A stretch of 64,000 nucleotides of DNA from Hymenobacter mellowenesis (GTDB taxonomy: Bacteria > Bacteroidota > Bacteroidia > Cytophagales > Hymenobacteraceae), in contig NZ_JAUQSX010000011.1 of assembly GCF_030581005.1 (NCBI RefSeq), positions 1 to 64,000 of the forward strand, in the 5' to 3' direction. Positions 16,573 to 26,846 of this stretch are shown piece by piece (position 1 is the first letter of the stretch; each line of letters begins with the position of its first letter). The notes beneath the pieces were generated by a model. That model was given only the letters and a program-made list of their open reading frames with translations, was not told the origin of the DNA and did no database searches. The translations under genes and the position numbers were made by a program.

Positions 16573-18666
16573 CTACTTCTTCTGCTCGGCCTGCAGGGCC
16601 GGGCGCGTCACGAGGTCTACATCCAGCACGCGGGCCGGAAACCAGACGGTCATCTCGCCCTTGCCGCGGTTGGCCCAGGCGTAGTAGGGAATGGCCGTCA
16701 GGGTCTGCGGCACGGTCTGGATGGAGTTGGTGGCCTCGTCTACCTGCACGGTGGGCACCGTGGTGGTGAGGGTGGTCACGCCGTTCAGCAGCTCGGGGTG
16801 GTAGGCAACGGTGAAGCGGGCCGTGGATGGCACGATGACGTTGGTAACCTTGCCGTTGTTGTCGGCCCATTCGGCGCAGTACACGATGGGGCCGCGCTGC
16901 AAAGCAACTTTGCCGATGTCGTCCTTCACGCGGGGATTGGCCACCACGCGGCGCACGTCCATGGGCAGGGTCATCTCCACCACATCGCCCTTTTTCCACT
17001 TGCGGGCCAGCATGGCGTAGCCATTGCGCAGCTTGACGGCCACCGGCTGGCCATTGACTTTGAGGGTCACCCCCGGTGCGGCTGCCGGGTCCGCGAAAGT
17101 GTAGAGGTCCGAAGGCAGGGCTTGGCTTTGCGCCCATCCCGGCACGCGCAACAGCAGGCTGAAGTCGGTAGCCGTGGCCGGGTTGACTATAAATTTCAGG
17201 CCGCCCTCCCAGGGGTAATTGTTCTGCTGGGTCAGGCTTACCTTCTTGTTGTTCACCAGCAAGTCGGCGGTGCTGCTCACAAACAGGTTCACGTACACGT
17301 CGTTCGCATGCTGGCCGTACACGTAACCAGGCAGGCTGGGGAAGAGCCGGGCCAGGTTGGTGGGGCAGCACGAGCAGTCAAACCAACCGGCACGCGCCGG
17401 CTCAGTTTGCGGGAAGCTGGCGGAGTTCTTCACCAGCATAGCGTTGGAGTAAAAGAAGGATTTGCCGTCGAGCCCCACGCCCGAAATCAGGCCGTTATAG
17501 AGCACCTTCTCCATCACATCGGCGTACTTCGAGTCGCCGTGCAGCTGAAACATGCGCTGCTGCCAGTACACGTCGGCCACCGAGGCGCAGGTCTCATTAT
17601 AAGCCGTGGCGTTGGGCAGCTCGTAGTTGTTGCCGAACCGCTCGCCGCTGGGTACCGCGCCGGTGCCGCCCGTCACGTACAGCTTCTTGGAAACCATGTT
17701 CTGCCAGATGCTGTCCACGGCCGTCAGCAAGGGCTTGTCGCCGGTGAGGGCCGCCACGTCGGCCATCGCCGAGTACAGGTATTCGGCGCGCACGGCGTGG
17801 CCTTCAGCCTCCATCTGGGCCACTACGGGCTTGTCGTCTTGCCAGTACTGGCCGTTGCGCCACTCATCCGGGCTTTTGGGGTCGTAGCCGTTGTAGTGCC
17901 CGCGCTGGTCAAGGAAGAACTTGGCCGTTTGCAGATACTTCGGTTGGCCGGTCACGCGGTAGAGCTTTACCAGGCCCATTTCCACAATCTCGTGGCCCGG
18001 CGCCACGGCCCGCTTGCCGGGGCCGAAGGTGGCGCACACGAGGTCGGCATTTTTGAGGGCGATGTTGAGGAAGTTCTTCTGGCCGGTGGCCTGGTAGTGG
18101 GCCACGGCCGCTTCGTAGAGGTGCCCGGAGTTGTAGAGCTCGTGGCTTAGCTCGCGCTCTTTCTCCCAGCGCGCCATGCCGGCCCACGGGTGTGGGTGGG
18201 CGGGGTCAATAGTACGGGCGGTATAAAGGTAGCCGTCGGGCTCCTGAGCGGCGGCCACCTTGGCAATCAGCAGGTCCACGTACTCCTTCAAATGCTCGTC
18301 GGGGTACAGGCTCAGCGAGTATGAGGCACCCTCGATGGTCTTGTAGATGTCGGTATCGTCGAAGGGAAACGTGGTGGCAAACTTGCCCGACTTCGCCGCT
18401 GCCATCTCGAAGTTCTTCACCCGGTTCGTGGCCTCGCAGCGCTGAAACGAGGCCGGAATGGTGACGTCGGTATTGGTTTTAAGGCGCGGCAGCCAGAAGT
18501 TGTCGGCCAGCTTCACTTTAGTAAAGCTCACTGCCTGAATCGGATAATCGGCCACGGCCTGCTGGGCCAGGGCCGGACCCGCCGCCCCGAGCAGGCAAGC
18601 GGCTAAGACATGTTTTTTCACGGAATGAAAACGGGGAAACGTACCTAATTTAGCTTGCTGACGCAT
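16573..18666 (-). CDS. GH127 beta-L-arabinofuranosidase
   Basis: Releases beta-linked L-arabinofuranose. The 697-residue protein has a signal peptide (KKHVLAACLLGAAGPALAQ) and the alpha/alpha6 barrel typical of this family: FWLPRLKTNTDVTIPASFQRCE, DTDIYKTIEGASYSL, QEPDGYLYT, ELYNSGHLYEAAVAHY, YVTGGTGAVPSGERFG, PNATAYNETCASVA and WFDCSCCPTNLARLF. In characterised GH127 enzymes a zinc-bound cysteine of this last cluster is the nucleophile, and NETC supplies another ligand; both are present. The ATG at 18666 is accepted, although a GTG at 18621 would give a shorter signal. It lies 68 bp after the FG-GAP lipoprotein gene, on the SusC-SusD strand. Confidence 0.93.
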   Translation of the reverse strand: MRQQAKLGTFPRFHSVKKHVLAACLLGAAGPALAQQAVADYPIQAVSFTKVKLADNFWLPRLKTNTDVTIPASFQRCEATNRVKNFEMAAAKSGKFATTFPFDDTDIYKTIEGASYSLSLYPDEHLKEYVDLLIAKVAAAQEPDGYLYTARTIDPAHPHPWAGMARWEKERELSHELYNSGHLYEAAVAHYQATGQKNFLNIALKNADLVCATFGPGKRAVAPGHEIVEMGLVKLYRVTGQPKYLQTAKFFLDQRGHYNGYDPKSPDEWRNGQYWQDDKPVVAQMEAEGHAVRAEYLYSAMADVAALTGDKPLLTAVDSIWQNMVSKKLYVTGGTGAVPSGERFGNNYELPNATAYNETCASVADVYWQQRMFQLHGDSKYADVMEKVLYNGLISGVGLDGKSFFYSNAMLVKNSASFPQTEPARAGWFDCSCCPTNLARLFPSLPGYVYGQHANDVYVNLFVSSTADLLVNNKKVSLTQQNNYPWEGGLKFIVNPATATDFSLLLRVPGWAQSQALPSDLYTFADPAAAPGVTLKVNGQPVAVKLRNGYAMLARKWKKGDVVEMTLPMDVRRVVANPRVKDDIGKVALQRGPIVYCAEWADNNGKVTNVIVPSTARFTVAYHPELLNGVTTLTTTVPTVQVDEATNSIQTVPQTLTAIPYYAWANRGKGEMTVWFPARVLDVDLVTRPALQAEQKK

Positions 18667-18734
18667 GATTAACTTCTAATTAAGGCCGACGCCTCGGGGC
18701 GTACGGGCAGGATTGGAGTGAAAACAGCAGGAGG

Positions 18735-21700
18735 TCAGGGATGGTGCAGTTGGTAGGCCTGCACCGGCAGGTTGTTGCGACCCACGAGCAGCGTGCGGCC
18801 CACTTGGGCAAAGCTGCGGATGTCGCCCGCCACGCGCAGACCCGACTGGCGCTGCGGCACCGTGGCGAAGCCGCCCCGGCCATCGCCGCGCAGCAGCAGC
18901 CCCTGGCCGGCATCGCTGTTGCCGAAGCGGATGCGGCTGTGGGTGATGTTGCCGCCCAGCAGCAGGTCGGGGTGGCCGTCGTGGTCATAGTCGAGCGTGG
19001 CCAGGGCGTAGATGGGCGTATATTGGGCTTCGGCGGGTAAGGGCGCCAGCCGGTAGCGGGTTTGCGGCGTGCTGAGGAAACAGGTAGTCTGCAGGCAGCT
19101 GGCGCGCAGTACGTGCGCGTCTTTCAGCTCCTCGGGGCTGAAGATGTCGGGCAGGCGGGCCTCGGAGTAGCTCGCGTAACTGGGAAAGCGCGAGCGGGTC
19201 ATGCTGATTTGGTCCAGCAGCTCATCCCGCGAAACGAAGGGGTAGCTCTGGTCCTGTGCGTACATGCACAGGATGGGGTCGATGGCCCCGTTGTCGTCAA
19301 AATCCTTGTAAACTAGTTCGGCGGGTTGCTGCGCGCTGGCCCGGCACTGCGTATTCAGGCCCATGTTGCCCACCACCAGGTCGGGCTTGTGGTCGCCGTT
19401 CAAATCATGCACGAGCAAGGTATTCCACCAACCTCGCAGCCGGGCGGGCAGGTAGGTGGCCGTGCGGTCGACGAGGCGGCCGGGCTCGTTGAGCCACACC
19501 TGCACCGGCAGCCACTCGCCCACGGTGATGAGGTCGGGCCGCTGGTCGCCGTTCAGGTCCACCCAGGCGGCATCGGTCACCATGCCCAGCTGTCGCAGCG
19601 CCGGGGCGTAGCGGGCGGTCTGGTCCGCAAAGTGCCCGTGGCCGTCGCCCACCAGCAGGTAGCTGGCGGGCGCTTCGGGGTAGCGGCCCGGCACCACGCG
19701 CCCCCCCACGAAGAGGTCGGGGTGGCCGTCGCTGTTCACATCGGCGGCGCGCACGCAGCCGGTGCTGGTGCGCATGGGCGGCAGGCTGCCGGGAGGGCTC
19801 GCGCTGAAATGCCCGCGCCCGTCGTTGAGGTACAGCCGGTCCTGCAGTAGCGGGTCCTCCGGCAGGAAATTGTCGTAGCCGCCCGTGCCCACGTACAGGT
19901 CCTGGTCACCGTCGCCGTCTACATCCAAAAATGCGGCGGCGCTGGCCTCCTGCAAAGAGTCGGCATGCAGGGCGGGCTGCGGCACCTCGGCAAAAACTCC
20001 GCCGGCTCGTTGCACAAACACGCGGCTGGGGTGGCCCACCGTCCCGCCCATAAACAAGTCGGCGCGGCCGTCGTTGTTCACATCGCCTTGCACCAGGTAC
20101 GGCCCGCCATATGATAAACTGTTAACCATCAGGGGCTGTCGCTTAAAATCATTGACATCGTTTTCCGTAGCCACGGCCCTAATCGGGGAGGTGGCAGCCG
20201 TGAATACTGGAGAGAATGATTGGCTGGTCGGGCCAGCTGGCTGGCCGTTGGCTTCGCGCAGCACGAGCAGTTGCTGCCCGGCCGCGGGGCGCACCACCTG
20301 ACGCCGGCCGCCGGGCCACACCACCAGCACCGAATCGATGGGGCGCTGCCCCAGCCCAAAGTGCAGCACCGGCGACACACTCGACTCATAGCCCCGGCCC
20401 ACCAACTGCTCCTGGGTCTGGAGGTGGCCCCCGCTGAAGAGCGTCACCTTGGTGCCCAAGCCCAGCCGGTTCTGGCCTTCGCCCTGCAGCTTCACCCGGA
20501 GGGTTTTATTTTTCAGCAGCTTGCTGGCGTCGTTGCGGTAAATAAAGGCCTCCGCGTTGATGTTATTGACCACCAAGTCCAAGTCGCCGTCGTTGTCGAG
20601 GTCGGCGTAGGCGGCCCCGTTGCTGTTGGCGGGCGTGGTGATGCCCCAGGCCATGCTTACGTTTGCGAACCGGGCCCCGCCGATGTTGCGGAAGGCGTAG
20701 CCGACTACGTTGGACGACGGCATTTTGCGCACCAACTCCAGCAGGTTGTTGCGCTGCACGTTGCCCTGGCGGTCGTGGAGGAAGTCGCCCATGTACTTGA
20801 GGAAATCCAGGTTGGTGTAGTCGTGCAGAAAGCCGTTGGTCACGAACAGGTCCTTCCACCCGTCGTTGTCGAAGTCGGCCAGCAGGGGGGCCCAGCTCCA
20901 GTCGGTGGCGGCGATGCCCGCCAGCTGCCCCACTTCGCTGAACGAGCCGTTGCCGTTGTTAAGCTGCAGCATGTTGCGCATGTACTGCTTGTGCAGGCCC
21001 GCGTTTTCGCGCGTCCGGAACTGCTCAAAATTGTCGCTGGCAAACAGCAGCTTCTGCCGCCGGTTGCCCTCGGGTAGCATGTCCAAGGTGCAGATATCGG
21101 CGTAGCCGTCGTTGTTCAGGTCGGCCGCGTCGTTGCCCATCGATGAGAGCGAGGTATGGCCAATCTGCTGGCTGAGCTGGTCGGTAAAGGTGCCGTTCTT
21201 ATTGTTGATGTATAGGCAGTCCGGCGTCAGGTAGTCGTTGGACACGTAGATATCCGGCCAGCCGTCGTTGTTCACGTCGGCCACCGACGCGCCCAGTCCG
21301 AACGAGAGGCGCGCGTTTAGCAGGCCCGCCGCCGTGGCCACTTCCCGAAACTGCGGCAGGCGGCCCGGCGCCCCGCCCTCGTTGCGGTACAGCTTGAGGC
21401 CCGTCAGGGCATCGGGCGTGGCCATCAGCTGCCTGATGTAGAATTCGTCTAGGCCCTCAAACCGGCGCGGGCTGTGGTTGAGCAGCAGCATGTCGAGGTC
21501 CCGGTCCTGGTCGTAATCGAAAAAGACGGCCTGGGTGCTGAAAGCCGAATCGGCCAGCCCGCAGGCGGCGGCCTGCTCAGTAAAGTGCGGCACACCCCGC
21601 GCATCCGCGCCTTGGTTGATAAAGAGCTGGTTCTGGCGCAGCCGGCCTGGCCGGTCGCCCGAGCGGCACACGTACATGTCAAGGCGCCCGTCGGCGTTGA

Positions 21701-22082
21701 GGTCGACCATTGTCACCCCGGTCTTCCAGCCTTCCGCCAGGCCCACGCCCGCTGCTGCGGTCACGTCCTGGAATTGCAGGTGGCCCTGGTTGAGGTACAG
21801 TCTGTTGCTGCCCTTATTGGCCGTGAAGTAGATGTCGTCCAGGCCGTCGCCGTTCACGTCGCCCAGGGCTACTCCGCCGCCGTTGTAGGTATACTCATAC
21901 ACCAGCACGTTGGTAAACTCATCCTCCTGCAGGTCGTTGCGGAAGGTGACGTGACTTTTGGCCGGAGCCACCAACTGAAACAGGGTAGGCAGCCCCGCCT
22001 CCGGCTGCTTGGCTTGGCAGCCAGCCAGCAACAGCCCGGCCAGGCACCATAGTGGCAGCAGATATAAACAACTCTTTAACAT
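18735..22082 (-). CDS. FG-GAP/VCBS propeller lipoprotein with ASPIC/UnbV domain
   Basis: 1115 residues from ATG 22082, which begins a clear lipoprotein signal (LPLWCLAGLLLAGC). The body contains many FG-GAP/VCBS calcium-binding propeller repeats of the form DVNGDGLDDIYFT, DLNADGRLDMYVC and DFDNDGWKDLFVTNG, and an ASPIC/UnbV segment (KTLRVKLQGEGQNRLGLGTKVTLFSGG ... GYESSVSPVLHFGLGQ). Such CRTAC1-like surface lipoproteins are often encoded beside SusC/SusD pairs in environmental Bacteroidota; their role is unproven and adhesion or glycan binding is the usual guess. It begins 102 bp after SusD ends and leads to GH127, so it belongs to the same unit. Confidence 0.9.
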   Translation of the reverse strand: MLKSCLYLLPLWCLAGLLLAGCQAKQPEAGLPTLFQLVAPAKSHVTFRNDLQEDEFTNVLVYEYTYNGGGVALGDVNGDGLDDIYFTANKGSNRLYLNQGHLQFQDVTAAAGVGLAEGWKTGVTMVDLNADGRLDMYVCRSGDRPGRLRQNQLFINQGADARGVPHFTEQAAACGLADSAFSTQAVFFDYDQDRDLDMLLLNHSPRRFEGLDEFYIRQLMATPDALTGLKLYRNEGGAPGRLPQFREVATAAGLLNARLSFGLGASVADVNNDGWPDIYVSNDYLTPDCLYINNKNGTFTDQLSQQIGHTSLSSMGNDAADLNNDGYADICTLDMLPEGNRRQKLLFASDNFEQFRTRENAGLHKQYMRNMLQLNNGNGSFSEVGQLAGIAATDWSWAPLLADFDNDGWKDLFVTNGFLHDYTNLDFLKYMGDFLHDRQGNVQRNNLLELVRKMPSSNVVGYAFRNIGGARFANVSMAWGITTPANSNGAAYADLDNDGDLDLVVNNINAEAFIYRNDASKLLKNKTLRVKLQGEGQNRLGLGTKVTLFSGGHLQTQEQLVGRGYESSVSPVLHFGLGQRPIDSVLVVWPGGRRQVVRPAAGQQLLVLREANGQPAGPTSQSFSPVFTAATSPIRAVATENDVNDFKRQPLMVNSLSYGGPYLVQGDVNNDGRADLFMGGTVGHPSRVFVQRAGGVFAEVPQPALHADSLQEASAAAFLDVDGDGDQDLYVGTGGYDNFLPEDPLLQDRLYLNDGRGHFSASPPGSLPPMRTSTGCVRAADVNSDGHPDLFVGGRVVPGRYPEAPASYLLVGDGHGHFADQTARYAPALRQLGMVTDAAWVDLNGDQRPDLITVGEWLPVQVWLNEPGRLVDRTATYLPARLRGWWNTLLVHDLNGDHKPDLVVGNMGLNTQCRASAQQPAELVYKDFDDNGAIDPILCMYAQDQSYPFVSRDELLDQISMTRSRFPSYASYSEARLPDIFSPEELKDAHVLRASCLQTTCFLSTPQTRYRLAPLPAEAQYTPIYALATLDYDHDGHPDLLLGGNITHSRIRFGNSDAGQGLLLRGDGRGGFATVPQRQSGLRVAGDIRSFAQVGRTLLVGRNNLPVQAYQLHHP

Positions 22083-22184
22083 GAGCTTGGGTGGGAAGAA
22101 AGAACCGCAAAAGCAAGGGCCGGGTGGCTTTGGCAGGCACGCTGCTAAAACCACCCGGCCGGTTAAACCAGTTCGGCGTTGCGC

Positions 22185-23813
22185 TTAGTAGCCGGGGTTT
22201 TGTCTCAGATTGCTGTTCGTGTTCAGCGCGCTCTGCGGCAGGGGCATCAGGATGCGGTACGCGCCGTTGGGCGTGTGAGAAAGCCACGACTTGGTAGTAT
22301 ACATACCAAAGCGAATCATATCCTGCCGGCGGTGGCCTTCGGCGGCGAATTCCCAACCCAGTTCGTCCAGCATGCGGCCGTAGACAATGTCAGAGCCGCC
22401 CTGCAGGGGGCTGATGATGTTGTTGTTGGAAGGACCGTAGGGGTAGCTGCTGCCCAGGGCCAGGTCGGCACCCGTGACGGTGGCCAGGGCCGGGTTGGCC
22501 GTGAAGTTGCGCTGGCGCACCTGCGTGACCAGGGTGGCGGCTTGTGCCGCCTGGCCGGTGCGCAGTAGGGCCTCGGCCTTCATCATCAGCACGTCGGCGT
22601 AGCGCAGCAGCGGGAAGTCGTTGCTCAAATCCTGCAGGGCCCCCTGCTTAATCTCAAACTTGCCCACCCGGAAGCCGTCCTGCTCGGTGCCGAAGACCAC
22701 GCTCGACAGCGTGTTGGTGAATACCAACGGCTGGCCAGCCGTGGGCGCGAAGCCACCCACCAGCGGCGTACCCGAAGCCGAATACTGCTGCCCCTGAATC
22801 CAGTTGGAGCGCAGGCGGCCGTCGTTGGGGTTATAAGAATTGATAAACTGCGGAATGGCGCAGATGCCCCCGCCCCACATCGTGGCTTGGGCGCTGTAGG
22901 TCTGCTGGTTCTGCGGCTGCAGGGTCTGCATGTGGATGCGGAAACCCGTCGCGTACACCTCGTCGAAAGGAATGGCGAACACAATCTCCTTCGAGCCTTC
23001 GTTCTGGGTTTTGAACACGTTGGCCTGCACCGACTCCAACTGGTATTTGTTGGAGCCGATGATGGCATCGCACGAGGCAATGCATCCGGCCCAGTCGGGG
23101 GTGCCCCGGTACACGCCGGCGTTCAACTGCACCTTGGCCAGCAGGGTGTACGCCGCCCATTTGTTGTTGAAGCGGCCGTAGGTGGAGGCATCCACCACGG
23201 TACCTAGTTGGGGAATCGATTGGGTGATTTCGCTCACGATGAAATCGTAGACCTGCGTCCGGGTGCTCTGCGTGGGCAGAAAACCGTCCGGCACGTCGAA
23301 TTTATCCACAATGGGCACGTTGCCGAAAATGTCGCACAGCATGTAGTAGTACGAGGCCCGCAACACCCGAAGCTCGGCAATCAGGGCTTCCTTGCCACTG
23401 GTGATGGGAATCTGGCCGGCCTGCAGCTGGTAGAGAATGCGGTTGCAGTTCGTGACGCCGCTGTAGGCCTGGTTCCACACAAAGTCGGGGGTGGGGTCGT
23501 TGGCCGTCCAGGTGTGCTGGTGCAGGCGGCGGAACGAGCCGTCGTCGACCCAGCCATTGGGGCGGCCGGGAGTCACGGTTTCATCGCTCGACGTTTCCTG
23601 GATGCGGTAGGCGCCCTGAAATTCCAGGAACAAGGGCCGCCACTTGGTGTAGGCCGGCCCCAGCAGCGAGGGCAAGTCGCCGGTGGTGGGGTTGAACTTG
23701 TTGGCGACAATCTGGTCGTAGCTATCGTCGTAGAGCTTGGTGCAGGAGCCGAACAGCCCCAGAGCGGACACCGCCAGCCAACTCAGGCCGGCCAAGTACG
23801 GGAATTTTTTCAT
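22185..23813 (-). CDS. SusD/RagB-family surface glycan-binding lipoprotein
   Basis: 542 residues with a lipoprotein signal ending ALGLFGSC. SusD features include QETSSDETVTPGRPNGWVDDGSFRRLHQHTWTANDP, the TPR-like helices (LRVLRASYYYMLCDIFGNVPIVD, NKWAAYTLLAKVQLNAGVY), the DFPLLRYADVLMMKAEALLRTGQAAQA helix and the closing ELGWEFAAEGHRRQDMIRFGMY. It binds oligosaccharides at the cell surface and caps the SusC pore. It starts 21 bp after the SusC stop. Confidence 0.95.
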   Translation of the reverse strand: MKKFPYLAGLSWLAVSALGLFGSCTKLYDDSYDQIVANKFNPTTGDLPSLLGPAYTKWRPLFLEFQGAYRIQETSSDETVTPGRPNGWVDDGSFRRLHQHTWTANDPTPDFVWNQAYSGVTNCNRILYQLQAGQIPITSGKEALIAELRVLRASYYYMLCDIFGNVPIVDKFDVPDGFLPTQSTRTQVYDFIVSEITQSIPQLGTVVDASTYGRFNNKWAAYTLLAKVQLNAGVYRGTPDWAGCIASCDAIIGSNKYQLESVQANVFKTQNEGSKEIVFAIPFDEVYATGFRIHMQTLQPQNQQTYSAQATMWGGGICAIPQFINSYNPNDGRLRSNWIQGQQYSASGTPLVGGFAPTAGQPLVFTNTLSSVVFGTEQDGFRVGKFEIKQGALQDLSNDFPLLRYADVLMMKAEALLRTGQAAQAATLVTQVRQRNFTANPALATVTGADLALGSSYPYGPSNNNIISPLQGGSDIVYGRMLDELGWEFAAEGHRRQDMIRFGMYTTKSWLSHTPNGAYRILMPLPQSALNTNSNLRQNPGY

Positions 23814-23834
23814 GGGTACGAGAGGGGGTGGGAA

Positions 23835-26800
23835 TTAAAAGGTGACGTTCAGGCCGGCCGTGAAGGTGCGCACCGTCGGAAACTTGTCGCGGTCGTCGAC
23901 GCCGGGGGCCAGGCCCAGGCGGTTCACTTCGGGGTCGATGCCCTTGTACTTGGTGATGGTGAAGGTGTTAAGCGTCGACACGTACACCCGCAGGTTCTTC
24001 ACATACTTTACCACCTCGGGCTTAAAGTTGTAGCCCAGCGTGATGTTGTCAATCTTCCAGTAGTCGCCGTTTTCCACGTAGTAGCTGTTGTATTCCAGCG
24101 GCATGGCGGTGTTGAGCACCGCCTTGCCGAATACCGGCTCGTAGGCCGAGCGCAGACGGTTGTACTGCGTGATGCCGGTGTTTTCGTAGTACATGCGCTG
24201 CACGTTCAGAATCTGGAAGCCGAAGGCCCCGCGCATGGTCACGCTCAGGTCCAGCGGACCGTAGCGGAATGAGTTGTTCCAGCCGCCGTAGTACCGGGGC
24301 AGGCCGTTGCCGAGCACCTGCTTGTCTTCGTCTTTGTGGGCAAACTGGTCGTAGGCCACCCGCTCGCCGGACTTGGTCTCGTAAATCCACTTGCCATCGT
24401 TGGTCACGTCCACCACCTTAAAGCCGTAGAGGTTGCCCAACTTGTCGCCTACCTGCACCCGGCTGGTGTAGGTTTGAATGGGCTCGCCGGTGTAGCCGGT
24501 GTTGAAGTAGTTATTGGTGAGCGTATATAGGTCGTTGGTGAGCGAGAGCAGGCGGTTGTTGTTAGTGGAGAAGTTGAAGGTCGAGTTCCAGGCGAATTTC
24601 GACGTTTGCACCGGCACCACGTTCAGCTGCACCTCCAGGCCTTTATTCTCAATTGAGCCCACGTTGGCCGTGATGCTGCCGTAGAGGTTAGGCGGCGAGG
24701 GCACAGGGTAGTCGTAGAGCAGGCCGTTGGTGCGGCGACGGTAGTAGTCCACCGTACCGCTGACGCGGCCTTTATACAGCGAGAAATCCAGCCCGATGTT
24801 CACTTCCTGCTTTTCCTCCCAGCGCAGGTTGGGGTTGGGGTTGCTGCTCGGCGCCAGCACCGGCACCCAGGTTCCGTTCGAGAGGAAGTTATCGTAGGAA
24901 TAAAACGCCAGGCGCGACACGCCCAGAAACGACCCGCCCGGGGCGGTACCCGTCACGCCGTAGCCCGCCCGCAGCTTCAAATCATCGAGGAAGGAAGCAT
25001 CAGCCAGGAAGTTCTCCTTGTTGATTCGCCAGCCCACCGACACGGCCGGGAAGGTGCCCCAGGGCTGCTTGGCCCCGAGCAGGCGTGAATGAGCCTCGCG
25101 GCGCACGCTGGCCATCAGCAGGTATTTCTCCTTGTAGTTGTAGTTGAGGCGACCGAAAAAGCCAATCAGGTTGTAGGAGCCTTTGCCGCTGCCCACGCCC
25201 CCCAGCCCGCGCTTGATACCCGTGCCGCTGCCCAGGTTGTTGTAGGAAAACAGGTCGGTGGGAAAGTCCCGGTTCTGAACGTAGAAACCCTGACCGACAT
25301 TATCTTGGAAGCTGTAGCCGCCCAGTACCGAAATGCGGTGCTCACCGAAGCTGCGGCTGTAGGTAGCCGTCAACTCCAACAGTCGGTCAATGTATTCCTG
25401 GTCGCCGCGCGAGGCGTAGCCGTTCAGCTTGTCGCGCAGGGTGGAGGGGTGCAGCTTGTCTTCGGCATAGCCGCGCACCTCGTTGTAGCGGGTGTATGAA
25501 CCCAGGGCCTTGAGCTGCAAATCATTAATCGGCTCCCACAGCACGCTGCCGTTGAGGCGGGTGTTCTGCGAGGCATTCTCGCCGTCAGAATGGTAGATGC
25601 GCGAGAGCGGGTTCTCATAGTTGAATAATCCGAAATCCTGGGCATAGTTGCCGTCGGGGCCGTACACCGGCGAGGTGGGGTTGCGGATGATGGCCTGCCG
25701 GTAGGTGTAGCCATTGTAGCTGAAGCCGTCACCGGTGGTGGTGAAACGGTTGTTGGTGTTCAGTACGCCCGCGTTGAATTTCACGCGGCCGTCGAACATG
25801 CTGTGGTTCACGTCGGCGCGGCCCGTGAAGGAACGGTTGTCCGACTTCTGGAAGATGCCCTCGAAGTAGCGGTAGTTGCCTTCAATCAGGTAGCTGGTCT
25901 GGGCGTTGCCGCCACGTAGCGTCACGTTGTGCACGTGGCTGAGGGGGGTGCGGCTGATTTCCTTCAGCCAGTCGGTGCTGGCGCCTTCATCATTGAATTT
26001 TACGCCGTCGGCAATCTTCTGGCGGTAGTCAGCAGCGGTGAGCATGTCGGGCCGGCGCGCAATGCGCTGGGTGCTGGCGTAGCCACTGTAGTCGAGGGTG
26101 GGCGCCAAGTTGCCCTTGGGCCGGCGCGTGGTGATGAGGATAACCCCGTTGGTGCCGCGCGTGCCGTAAATGGCAGCGGCCGAGCCGTCCTTCAGCACGT
26201 CAACGCTTTCGATGTCCTCCGGCGGCACCGTATTCAGGGTGCCCGGAATACCGTCAATCAGAATCAGCGGCTGCGTGTCGGAGTTGAGGGTCGCTGAGCC
26301 GCGCAGCAGAATCTGGCTGTTGGCCGTGGGGTCACCGCTGGCCGTCACCACGGTCAGGCCGGCTACCTTGCCCTGGATGAGCTGGGCTGCGTCGCGGGTT
26401 GCGCCTTTCACGAAGCTTTCCTCTTTGACGCTCGCCACGGCGCTGGTGAGCTCGGCCTTGCGCTGGGTGCCGTAGCCCACCACCACCACGTCGCCGAGGG
26501 CCCGGGTTTCGGGCTTAAGGGAAATGTCAATAGTGCTGCGCCCACCCACCGCTACTTCCTGCGCGGCCGAGCCCACGAAGCTGAACACCAGCACCGCATC
26601 GGCCGGCGCTTTAATGGAGTAGCGCCCTTCCGCGTCGGTTTGCGTGCCAATGTTGGTACCTTTCACAATGACGTTGACGCCCGGTAGGGCCGCGCCTTTC
26701 TCGTCCAGGACCTGGCCTTTAATGGGGTCAGCCGCTTGCTGCACGCTGCGCACGTTGCTCCAGCTTTTAAACGGCGGCGTTAGCAGCGCCCCGCAAAGGG

Positions 26801-26846
26801 AGGCAGCCAGCACCAGCCGGCTGGGATGGGGTAAAGGAAATCTCAT
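23835..26846 (-). CDS. SusC/RagA-family TonB-dependent outer-membrane transporter
   Basis: 1003 residues from ATG 26846 (MRFPLPHPSRLVLAASLCGALL), chosen because this opens the signal peptide. Order of domains: carboxypeptidase-D-like regulatory domain (IKGQVLDEKGAALPGVNVIVKGTNIG), plug (TSAVASVKEESFVKGATRDAAQLIQGKVAGLTVVTASG ... GTRGTNGVILITT), then a 22-strand barrel ending FTAGLNVTF. It imports oligosaccharides with energy from TonB. First gene of the SusC-SusD-FG-GAP-GH127-haloperoxidase run. Confidence 0.96.
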   Translation of the reverse strand: MRFPLPHPSRLVLAASLCGALLTPPFKSWSNVRSVQQAADPIKGQVLDEKGAALPGVNVIVKGTNIGTQTDAEGRYSIKAPADAVLVFSFVGSAAQEVAVGGRSTIDISLKPETRALGDVVVVGYGTQRKAELTSAVASVKEESFVKGATRDAAQLIQGKVAGLTVVTASGDPTANSQILLRGSATLNSDTQPLILIDGIPGTLNTVPPEDIESVDVLKDGSAAAIYGTRGTNGVILITTRRPKGNLAPTLDYSGYASTQRIARRPDMLTAADYRQKIADGVKFNDEGASTDWLKEISRTPLSHVHNVTLRGGNAQTSYLIEGNYRYFEGIFQKSDNRSFTGRADVNHSMFDGRVKFNAGVLNTNNRFTTTGDGFSYNGYTYRQAIIRNPTSPVYGPDGNYAQDFGLFNYENPLSRIYHSDGENASQNTRLNGSVLWEPINDLQLKALGSYTRYNEVRGYAEDKLHPSTLRDKLNGYASRGDQEYIDRLLELTATYSRSFGEHRISVLGGYSFQDNVGQGFYVQNRDFPTDLFSYNNLGSGTGIKRGLGGVGSGKGSYNLIGFFGRLNYNYKEKYLLMASVRREAHSRLLGAKQPWGTFPAVSVGWRINKENFLADASFLDDLKLRAGYGVTGTAPGGSFLGVSRLAFYSYDNFLSNGTWVPVLAPSSNPNPNLRWEEKQEVNIGLDFSLYKGRVSGTVDYYRRRTNGLLYDYPVPSPPNLYGSITANVGSIENKGLEVQLNVVPVQTSKFAWNSTFNFSTNNNRLLSLTNDLYTLTNNYFNTGYTGEPIQTYTSRVQVGDKLGNLYGFKVVDVTNDGKWIYETKSGERVAYDQFAHKDEDKQVLGNGLPRYYGGWNNSFRYGPLDLSVTMRGAFGFQILNVQRMYYENTGITQYNRLRSAYEPVFGKAVLNTAMPLEYNSYYVENGDYWKIDNITLGYNFKPEVVKYVKNLRVYVSTLNTFTITKYKGIDPEVNRLGLAPGVDDRDKFPTVRTFTAGLNVTF

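Noticed and set aside
16538..17371. Long N-terminal extension of the haloperoxidase-like frame
   Set aside because: It only mirrors the GH127 gene on the same strand in another frame and is rich in Arg, Gly and Pro without any domain.
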